Assembly: GCA_003254885.1 (NCBI GenBank)
Contig: QANT01003866.1
Location: 1 to 42,052 of the forward strand
From: Purshia tridentata
Taxonomy: Eukaryota; Streptophyta; Magnoliopsida; Rosales; Rosaceae
Reading direction: 5' to 3'
DNA length: 42,052 bases
Shown here: positions 33,794-42,052 of the stretch, one piece after another
Layout of the letters: each line of letters opens with the position of its first letter
How positions within the stretch are numbered: position 1 is the first letter of the stretch
Made by a program: the position numbers and the translations under genes
Notes under the pieces: model-generated
Database searches by the model: none
What the model was told of the DNA's origin: nothing
Seen by the model: only the letters and a program-made list of their open reading frames with translations

Positions 33794-36356
33794 CTAGCAC
33801 TGAGGCAGGTCTGCAGGAGGGTGAGGAAGTGTCTCAAGCTCTCCTTTCCCATTCTTCACAACAAGCACTGTACTTAATCCCCATGACTGGTGTATGTCAA
33901 GGTGACAATGCATAAACCAAACCCCTGCAATTAATCAAACTGTCACTAATAAATTTCATGATGAAGTCATTTTCTTGTAAAACTGATATTAATATCTACT
34001 AAGAAACCTTACCAGGATTGTCAGCAACAAAACGTATAGCAGCCCATCCACCCACTGGGACTCCAATTGTGTTCATATATGGTGGATCCACCAAGTTGAA
34101 GTTTGCAGTTTGTGGATTATAGTTCCCAGCACCAAACCCAACAACATAGAAGCTATAGCCATGAAGGTGAATTGGGTGGTTTTCAGTAGTGACTGTCCCA
34201 GTGTCCTGCAGGATGAGTTGTACTCTAGTATTATATTCAAGGACCAAGGTCCTAGTCCCATTCAATGCCTGTGTATTATTAGGAATACTATTAGGTGCCC
34301 CGTTGACAAAGTCATAGAACTTAAGGGGTACCCCAGGGAAGTCCTCAGTGAATGAACCATTAATCCTCTTATAGTAAGCTTCCAAAACTGAAAGCTTTGG
34401 CTTAACAAAACTTATATTGTTCATTGATGCTGCCATAACCCCATTGTTAAGGCCCTGGCAATTTTTCTTGGGTGTCTTGGAGTGGCACTTTTGAACATTT
34501 AATCCAATGGTGATGAAAAGGTCAGTGTCAACCTCTTTTGGAACATTAACAGGATTTAGGCTCCTTAATCCATCCATGACCGTCTTAACGGCGAGATTAT
34601 CATTAAAGCTAGGTAGTTTAGCAGGCAAAGAGAAGCTACTAGGCACAGCACCCAAGTACTGGAAGTAAGCAATGGATGAAATGTTTTGGAACTTGACACC
34701 TCTGGCTGACATGTAAGGTCCCATGGCCATGGAGTACTTTCCTAGAGGCTGGTCAGCTGTGACCAGGACACTCATTGTCTGGCCTGGTCCAAGCATCACA
34801 CGGTCTGTGGTGAATGGCTTTGTGTACTCTGCATCAGCTTCTACAATGGTCAGTTTGTGATTTGCAATGGCAAAGAAGCTCTCCACGTTTAGGCCTGCAT
34901 GTATTAGCCTCAGCAAGTATGTCTTCCCGGACACTACATCAATCTTATATACATCTGAAACAATCAGAACATTGCATAGCAAGGAAAGCAAGATTAATAA
35001 ATTATATCCGGGCCACCAATAATTTCATTATTATAGTACGTATCATATTTACTGATTACATCTTTTATTAAAATGCAACTTAATTACTTAAGTAGGTTCA
35101 ATATCTATATAACGCATGATAAAGATAATAGACATTTTTATTAGATATCTGAAATGTTTATGTTGTAAGACTATTAATCTGAATCACATATAAAAACAAA
35201 ATTTCACTAAATCAGTGGTCTAGTACAAACTTTCCACAATAGCATTACATTAAATGTTCAATATATATTACCATTGCTAGAGAAGTTGTAGTTGGGGCCA
35301 GGGTGGCCATTAATTGTATAGGCGTTTGCAGGTGTAGGAGGTCCTCCGCTTGCTGCAGTGGCGCGCTCAAGTTGCACAACATCTTGCAGCCAGTACTCCC
35401 CTAACATGTTTTTCCGAGTAATCAAAAAGTTAAAATTAATCCAAACTCCCAAAATATTATTAATATGTAAATTATCTCTCAGAGAAGTCAGAACAGAACC
35501 CAATAATTAATTATTTTTATCTATGGAAATCATAAATATATATTTGTTTAAGTACCTAGTATTAAGATGTGCTCTTCAACAGGGGATTTGAATGGATAAG
35601 GAACCCCCGTTTTAGGATATACCACAAGAGCACCATAAACAGTGGCCCTCAGCCATGAAACATGAGCATGCCAAAAAAAGGTCCCTTTCTGCTTCATCAT
35701 TATAAACTCATACTTGAAACTCTGCCCAGCTTGAATTGGACATTGGGTAATGTATGAAGGCCCATCAAACCAGCACGAAAGCTTTTGCCTCACACCATGC
35801 CTAACAAAAATATAAAGAAATAATTAAATGGGAAAAGAAAATTTAGACAAAATTGCTATATATTAAATTACATATATGATTAGCACTCAGAAGTATATAA
35901 GCTGTTTATGAACTATAAGGATTCGTTATGGTTACCAGTGAATTGTGATATTGTAAGGTGTCTTATTGGTTACTTTGACAATGATTCTATCATCTTCTTG
36001 AGCATAAACAACTGGTCCTGGGAACATTCCATTGACGGTCACCATATCCTTGGTGCTGCCCAGTTTGGTAACTCTTTTGGGATGTACCTAAAAATTGACA
36101 TCAAGTTAACCTTCATTAACAAAAAACTAATCTGGTGAAAAAAGAGAAAACATGTAAAAGAAGTGATCAATTGGTATGCCAAATTTCCAGTGGCTCAATT
36201 CCATGCATGTTAATTAGAGAGATTAAAAGAAACCTTAAAATCATAGAATTTGGTTGGTCCTCCTCCTCTAGGCCATTGTGCCATAACATGCACATTGTAA
36301 CCATACATTAACAATAAGCTTAGCCATAGAGTAGATGAAGTGCACAAGTTCCCCAT
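33794..36356 (-). CDS. Laccase (multicopper oxidase)
   Basis: Secreted p-diphenol:oxygen oxidoreductase; plant laccases polymerise monolignols or flavonoids in the cell wall. Six exons on the minus strand, in coding order: 36234-36356, 35936-36087, 35556-35800, 35272-35400, 34013-34954, 33794-33924; 573 aa, normal for the family. The N-terminus (about 1-26) is a hydrophobic signal peptide ending near VMAQ. All four copper-binding motifs are intact: HWHG at 91-94, WHAH (His136, His138), HPIHLH at 476-481 and [12 protein letters not shown] at 536-547, with Leu as axial residue to the T1 copper. The protein has several Asn-X-Ser/Thr sites. The lineage is probably LAC14/LAC15-like; I cannot decide this without a tree. 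A TATA-like box lies about 66 bp upstream of the ATG. Confidence 0.95.
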
Positions 36357-36421
36357 TACACAAACACAGAGACTCACAAAGATTTGAACTGGTGGCTAGA
36401 TGGGGATGGAGGGAGGGGTGC

Positions 36422-36429
36422 TTAATATA
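36422..36429 (-). promoter_or_regulatory. Candidate laccase TATA box
   Basis: TATATTAA on the minus strand, about 66 bp upstream of the laccase ATG. Consensus and spacing only; the spacing implies a short 5' UTR of about 35 nt. Confidence 0.45.
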
Positions 36430-37531
36430 GTGAATCCATGATATAATTTTATACTTTTTCTAATAAATTTTTTGATTGGAATAGAAAGAAAAAAGCAGGG
36501 TTCTTCTTGTAGGTGTATCATGTTTGTCAGCTTTCATGATTCCTCTAACATGCAATGGTGATAATAATAAGGTGTTGGGGATGTGATTATTCAATGTGAC
36601 CCAAATGTGGGGGAAGGAATGGTTCATTCAGCCTCTCTTTCTCTACCCCAAAAGAGATTTTGCTTTTCCTCCTTTGTGAAATTAATCATGTCATTTGACT
36701 GAGAACATAGACACACCTGCTACTAGCTAGATACCAATGTCCAAACCCCACCTATATATTATTTCACTATATCAGCACAGCAACTTTCTTAAGGAAAGCT
36801 TTCAAATTAAGAGTAAAGAAAAACAGTTTTATATATATGTTTCTAGTTTTACCAAATTTTGTGTCCATCAGTAACTTTGTGTTTGGAATGGACAAATAGA
36901 GAAAAAGGAAAGTGAGCAGAGAGGATGTAGTTGTTTGCTGTGCTTTTGTTAGACAGTTTCTTCTACTCAAAATCATAAGCACAGTTGTTGCACGCCTTCA
37001 CATCCCAACCCCACCTTTGTTTACTACTTGAAGAAAGGCAAAGATTTCCCAAAGCTTTATGAATATATCAACTTTTGGCTTCATTATTTAAATGCCTACC
37101 TATTCCATCAATCCATCAACTAAAAGTTAATTTTCAAGCATATGGGTCTTCACATTAAAAACTAGCCGTTTTGGTTTTTCATACTCCTTGATATGATTAA
37201 TTAATTGGTAGAACGCAAATGCATGTTTTATATCATAGCTAGGGGATTTAATTACCAGAACTTGGCATAATGAGGTACTTTATATTTCTAACATTTTTGC
37301 AAAATAGTGTTACAATCGATCGTGGTGCATGTAGTTGGATCATAGGTTTAAACTATTGATAAGCACATGTACCTGATACTATTTGCACCAAATTGGGTTT
37401 TTTTTTTATTTTAAATACTTTAAGCACCATGTGGTCAAACAAAGTATTTGAACCCATGTCAAATTTGTTGGTGTCATTGTACATGTATACCAAATTCTTA
37501 AATATTAGAAAGCTAGCATATCATGTTCCAA

Positions 37532-37555
37532 TCTCTCTCTCTCTCTCTCTCTCTC
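37532..37555 (+). repeat. (TC)12 microsatellite
   Basis: Simple dinucleotide repeat. Confidence 0.95.
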
Positions 37556-38985
37556 TTCCGTATTTCAAATAGTTTAATTACATTTTGTGAGCCACTATAA
37601 ACATTAATTTTACCAACTCAAATTAGTACTAGCCCCCTATGACTCAATACACAAGAATTCTTTTAGTTCTTTTCTGTAGAAGCTGCACAAAAACAAAATT
37701 GGGATGTCGTGAAAAGAGGAATTTTGATGATTATTATAGATACGAGCTGTAACAAAAGAAATCTAGATACGAAAAAATTAGAGCAACCCATAATTGTGTC
37801 TAATGCGTGCCTCCAAGATGGCTTCAAAATCACGCTGCAGCACTGCATCTGATGGTGGCAGGACCAAATTATTCATATAAATACTTGAGCATGCACGTAT
37901 ATGTATGGCTTCCCATATCTTATTCCAGCTTCTGCATGATTCAAAATCTTAGATGTTCTATATATTTCTCTATGCAGTACATTCATTTTTTAGTTAAATA
38001 ATGAACATGAGTATTTCTTTGAAATTTTGTTATTTTGTAGGCTAATTTTTATAGGGTTCAATATATTAGGATATAACTTAAGTAAGGTTCTATGTTTTAG
38101 ATATATAATTATTGTTCAAAATTATATTTTAAGTTTTACCTCCCAAGTTTTGAGCTATATATATATATATTAATATATATGAAAATTTTCAAGTAAGGAT
38201 GTTCTATATTTTAGAACATTATTCAAACATAACCGTTGCAAAAAAATTAGCTAGACTAGAAATTGTTTAACCAAATTTTATAGCAAACATTATTTCAATT
38301 TTATATGACGTGTGTATATATATACTACTACGACTACTACTATTACTATAGCAGCATCAACATGTACCAAAGTTGATGCATACAAGAGTCTCCAACTTTA
38401 GTGAGTGGCTTGAAAATCATGTAAATTCTGGCACTAATTGACTGAGTTTATTAGGCAGGCAGAATTCAAAAGCTTCCAACTATAATGAAAGGAAAATTAA
38501 TTAATCCATTATCTGGCACACCTGTTCACAAGCTTTAAACATAAGTCATCACTGAGCTGTTTTTCAAATTTCCATAGCTAGCGTGAACAGATGCATTAAC
38601 TAGCCCAGGTGTTACCAAAACACATTGGCTTAATTGGTTCAGGAGACAGCTAGGTAAAACTCCTACATAAAAACGCCAGTGAAGTAAAAGGTTTGAATGT
38701 AGAAATTGGTCTTTGGCTCCTTGCGGAACTCCCTAGGAACCACTTGCTCAAACCCTCAACCTGCAACGAATTAGAGATACAGCACTTAAAGACAAAAATT
38801 TGTAACAAACTTTTGTACCCTCCTGACACTATACACAGAACTAAATAAGAAGGGATTAAGGAACCAGTGTTTAATTCCATCAAAGTGATAATAAGCTCCA
38901 AAGTGACACTAAACAGTTTTTTATGTTTTGATTGTTCTTATCATCTTCTGTGGAGGTAAGAAACAAGAAGGAGGAACTCAAAGGG

Positions 38986-39126
38986 ATGGGGTGTCTGCCT
39001 TTTCCTCAGCAGAAACGCAAGGATCAGGTTCCGAAAGTTAGAGTTTTGAAGGAGAAGCGAGCAAAGCTGTATATAATCCAGCGTTGCATATTGATGCTGA
39101 TTTGCTGGAGAGATGAAGATAAGTGA
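38986..39126 (+). CDS. DVL/ROTUNDIFOLIA-like small polypeptide
   Basis: An intronless 46-aa ORF from ATG 38986. The last 24 residues, with the core [20 protein letters not shown], fit the DVL/RTFL domain: a basic patch, then Y-I-x-x-R-C, a short hydrophobic helix and C-W-x-D. DVL/RTFL peptides are plant-specific, associate with the plasma membrane and limit polar cell proliferation when overexpressed, altering leaf, fruit and trichome-base shape. The N-terminal half is basic and variable, as usual. The start is the first ATG of the frame and its context (GGGATGG) is acceptable; the frame is open further upstream but without an ATG. At 46 aa it is among the shorter members. It could be missed by gene finders. 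Expression cannot be judged from sequence. Confidence 0.82.
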   Translation: MGCLPFPQQKRKDQVPKVRVLKEKRAKLYIIQRCILMLICWRDEDK

Positions 39127-41160
39127 CTAGATTTTGGACTGATTAAATTTTGAAGAATGTATCTCCTTGTTGCTTGAGTATCTGCAAATATGTTAAATAG
39201 AAAACCTAAGATGCAATGTAATGTAGTTGATAAACTCAATGCAAATATTCCCCATCCATGTTCTGTGAAAGTACCATGATAATGCCGCTTTCATTATTTT
39301 CCCCTGTTTTCTTTCAAAAAAATTTGTGAATGGTTCTTTCTTGCCAATATACTAGTTAATCAATCATCCCCAACACAACATGCCATCTATATAATACAGC
39401 ATCTTAGTTCCAAACAGACCATAAAATCATACCTCTGAGAGCACCAAATGCAGCCCACAACTTGGCACAGTGGACTTGGTGTTTTGGTACTCCTGAAATT
39501 GGATTCCCTTCCTCTTTATGTCTTGAGTGCTGATGCTTGAGGAGGGATTTGTCGTTCAATGATATTTGATTTCAATAGTTGGGGAACAGAATAAATTGAT
39601 ACATACCATTTATGGTGAAATTTTCACTTGACTACCAAGGTAAAATTGCACCACCTGAAAGATTTATCACATACACTCTATTAATGGGATCCCTCACAAA
39701 GATTGCAATGAGACTCAAGGAAACATGACAAAATTAGAAATTCTTCACGAATTTTATCTTACATTGCATTGAAGATCTTGCAGTAATGGAGTGGTGAAGA
39801 CCGTTAATGCAAGATCTTCTATTACCGGAAGCAGACACGACATAATAATCAATTTTGTCGTATGTTGCGAGTTGCGACATAGACATAACCACACATCATT
39901 AATCCTGGAAAAACAAAAAAAGACTGGGAATTTTTATATATAATGTATGCTAGTTATATGTCATTACTGTGGTGGGGAAAAAGAAGAAAAGAAGAAAGAA
40001 AAAACTAAAGAACCCTGGCCAGCCCTTTTTCTGTCATTCATGTTGCACATTCAGCAATATGGAAAAGGGCTATCTTCTGATCTTCTGGTCCCTAATTGTT
40101 GGCTAATCAACTATAGTCTTCTAAATGAACAAGAGCCATAACCCTGAAACACCCACCAACAACTACACTAGTCCAATATAGATTAGCCATTTCACAAAAT
40201 GAGAAAATCATCCAAACATTCACAAAGAAAGCCAAAGACAATGCAAAATTTTTGGCTTAAATGGCCAGAAACAAAAGAAAACACCTGGAAAAATGCCAAA
40301 ACTTTCCCAAGTCCAATCTATACAATAACACCTTGGTAAACTAAGAAGCAACACAGATTACACAAAATAATTCAGATTACACAAGTATCACATCAAGTTC
40401 ACTGGTCATTATAAGACTTTGTCAATTCTACAAGGAAACTATACAGTCTTCTTCCAAATGCAGGTGACCAGTAAAGTAGCAGAACAACTAGGAAACAAGC
40501 CCATAGATTCAGGTTAAAAGAAAATCCCAGCGATGAACACCAAAAACCAGGGGCTTGAAGATGCATTAAACAAGTCAGTTACTTTTGATGCACTAAACAA
40601 TTGGCATTAACTCTGCACAAGATTGGTTCTGCCTAGTCTAGTCTGACCAAATTATACGTTATAGAAAAACCATGACCTGATTTTAGCAGCAAAACCATAA
40701 ATTTATTGATATATCCAAATTATCAAACGCAAGAGTTTCAGAAGTTTATGAGCATGAAGGTATAGAGAATTTGATAAATGAACTTTTCAAAACATACAAC
40801 CGAAAGCTTCAAGTTGCAAAATTTATAATATATAGAAGACTGGCTATAAAATAATGGGAAATTTAGTGATTGCTAATTTAGTAATCCCCCATATAGGAAA
40901 GACTGAAATGGGGAACACTGTAATACGGACACAATAATTGTAGCTCTGGAAACAAATTTTTCTTTCTCCTTTCCAATTGATCAACAATTTACAAATTCTC
41001 AAATTCATTTCACAAAGATAAGTTCCATACAAAACCAAGTACAATCCTAATGCGCAGGGACACAAATACAGAGAAAGACCATACACACCCAGAAAGCAAA
41101 ATAGTGAATTTCTTCTTCTCCGACCCATTTGTACAAACACCGTGATCGTGAGCATGAGTA
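39127..41160. other. Region between the DVL-like gene and the small 76-aa gene
   Basis: No coding region is supported. On the minus strand there are exon-like segments bounded by good splice signals: CTTTCAG|GTGGTG...AAATG|GTATGT at about 39609-39656, and TTTCAG|GAGTAC...CAGAG|GTATGA at about 39433-39494. They could be 3' UTR or non-coding exons of a minus-strand transcript. The 40-41 kb part is AT-rich with no motif. Confidence 0.4.
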
Positions 41161-41391
41161 TCAAGTGGTGGGCTGATTGGGAACATCATCGATGGGCTGG
41201 GCCTGGTCGTGGTGGGCCGTGGTGGTGGGCCTGGAGAGCAAGACAGAGCTATGGTCGTCGTTGTTGACGTCATCGTCGAAATCGGTGGTGTTGAGATTGA
41301 TGCAGGAGCAGCGTTCCAGGGAGGCGAAGAAGGCCGACGCCACGTTCGTGCTCACGCACGACAGGACCGTCATGCAGTTGTTGCTCTCCAT
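41161..41391 (-). CDS. Small Cys-containing protein of unknown function (76 aa)
   Basis: A single open frame from ATG (41391) to TGA (41161). The N-terminal half reads MESNNCMTVLSCVSTNVASAF followed by FASLERCSCINL, with four cysteines and a short amphipathic or hydrophobic stretch. The C-terminal half is rich in Asp, Asn, Thr, His and Pro and looks disordered. The N-terminal half resembles a small conserved plant protein I have met without a known function; I cannot name the family. Higher GC than the surroundings and a long GA/GT repeat in the likely 5' UTR support a real gene. No signal peptide or catalytic motif is evident. Overlapping frames on both strands (41177-41407 and 41209-41670 on +, 41010-41273 on -) look like shadows of it. 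An alternative is a longer gene with more exons to the left. Confidence 0.55.
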   Translation of the reverse strand: MESNNCMTVLSCVSTNVASAFFASLERCSCINLNTTDFDDDVNNDDHSSVLLSRPTTTAHHDQAQPIDDVPNQPTT

Positions 41392-41434
41392 CGTTCGAAC
41401 CCCTTAATCGGACGGTTCGGATTGAATAACAAGT

Positions 41435-41436
<2 letters not shown>

Positions 41437-41521
<85 letters not shown>
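41437..41521 (+). repeat. Compound (GA)26(GT)16 microsatellite
   Basis: (GA)n at 41437-41489 passes directly into (GT)n at 41489-41521. It lies 46 bp upstream of the start codon of the minus-strand small gene, where it reads as AC followed by CT repeats in the probable leader. Confidence 0.95.
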
Positions 41522-41525
<4 letters not shown>

Positions 41526-41736
41526 AGACGATGGAGTTTGGACTTTGGAGTTGGAAAGGAATGGATTCTTATGTTATGCTTTGATTCGTGCGTTATGCTT
41601 TTGTTTTGGTTATTTGTTATTTTTAATTTCCGTTACTCCTTTTTTGCGCCAAGTTTATTTTTTCGGTTAGGTTTTTCTTGGAAATAAATTTTAAATTCCA
41701 ACTATTTTTCAAATGATGAAGAGTTAAATTATTTTG

Positions 41737-41930
41737 GATTAATTCCAGCAGTGGTTCTTCAATTATTCCGTTGGGACCACTACTGAAAAAAAAAAAAACC
41801 TTTATATATTAACAAAATAGATCAAAGTGTTACTAGTTGAAAATTTCAAGAACCTTTAAAATGAAAAAAATAGTTGAAGAATTAAAGTGTTACTGGTGAA
41901 ATAATTGAAGAATCACTGCTGAAATAATGA
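41737..41930. mobile_element. Small foldback (MITE-like) element
   Basis: Left end CAGCAGTGGTTCTTCAATTA (from 41746) is matched by the reverse complement of the right end, TAATTGAAGAATCACTGCTG (41902-41921), with one mismatch in 20. The interior includes two copies of AAAGTGTTACT (41824 and 41884), 60 bp apart. Non-coding. Confidence 0.7.
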
Positions 41931-42052
41931 AATTAAATTTCAAAAATTCTTTTAATGCGAGACTCTCGAAACTTTCTACAGGCTTATTTTGACTAGTACT
42001 ATTTTTATATAAGATAAATAAAACAAAAGATTATTTAATTTTCTAGAAATTA
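41931..42052. other. AT-rich end of window
   Basis: Nothing recognisable in the last 120 bases. Confidence 0.5.

Larger units (their letters stand above)
36357..38985. other. Intergenic between laccase and the DVL-like gene
   Basis: Laccase promoter at the left, then AT-rich DNA with one (TC)n repeat at 37532-37555. A tRNA-like A box (TGGCTTAATTGG at about 38627) with a weak B-box-like GGTTTGAAT (about 38689) could be a SINE head, and a possible minus-strand exon starts at about 38761. No gene is supported. Open frames at 36767-36982 and 37663-37848 have no motif. Confidence 0.45.

Noticed and set aside
41209..41670. 153-aa plus-strand open frame running through the GA/GT microsatellite
   Set aside because: Its centre is pure Arg-Glu and Val-Cys dipeptide repeat translated from the microsatellite, and the start overlaps the antisense 76-aa gene.
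1..42052. Search for CRISPR arrays, toxin-antitoxin, phage or plasmid-type systems
   Set aside because: Spliced plant genes and plant repeats fill the window; no regularly spaced repeats with unique spacers or prokaryotic-type gene clusters are present.

Overview
The window is nuclear DNA from a flowering plant. It is AT-rich, carries spliced genes with GT-AG introns, many short foldback transposons and long GA/CT microsatellites, and its genes match families known from eudicots. The FKGP, MYBPA1-type MYB and laccase sequences suggest a woody rosid, possibly Rosaceae; that placement is inference. I found no bacterial-style systems, CRISPR arrays or operons.

Left third (1-16 kb), mostly + strand: a tRNA-Val(AAC) gene lies 192 bp before the start codon of a complete seven-exon FKGP gene (L-fucokinase/GDP-L-fucose pyrophosphorylase, 1084 aa, one GC-AG intron). 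A two-exon LRAT/NC-domain protein (256 aa) follows, then a three-exon ORMDL gene (157 aa), the ER regulator of serine palmitoyltransferase. Intron 1 of ORMDL holds an antisense fragment of a mitochondrial-type CPN60 gene.

Middle (16-31 kb): a two-exon Dof zinc-finger gene (- strand, 306 aa) and a two-exon R2R3-MYB gene of the MYBPA1 type (+ strand, 300 aa) diverge from a spacer of about 6.2 kb. A repeat-rich gene-poor stretch of about 5.8 kb follows, with a TRIM-like mini-LTR element, a 0.9 kb element with terminal inverted repeats of about 235 bp, further foldbacks and a diverged tandem duplication.

Right third (31-42 kb): a seven-exon pyridoxamine-5'-phosphate-oxidase-like gene (PPOX2 type, 200 aa, + strand) converges on a six-exon laccase gene (573 aa, - strand). 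Two small genes follow: a 46-aa DVL/ROTUNDIFOLIA-like peptide (+) and a 76-aa Cys-containing protein of unknown function (-).

The genes do not form one pathway. MYBPA1-type MYBs and some laccases (TT10/LAC15 type) both act in proanthocyanidin metabolism, but their proximity here may be chance. The most unusual signal is a recurring micro-insertion: a short sequence ending in GGCC plus an A-run, flanked by 13-17 bp direct repeats, at three clear sites and one or two weaker ones. This looks like repeated insertion of nothing but the tail of a poly(A) retroelement. All exon boundaries were derived by hand from splice sites, reading frame and family similarity, with no database search.
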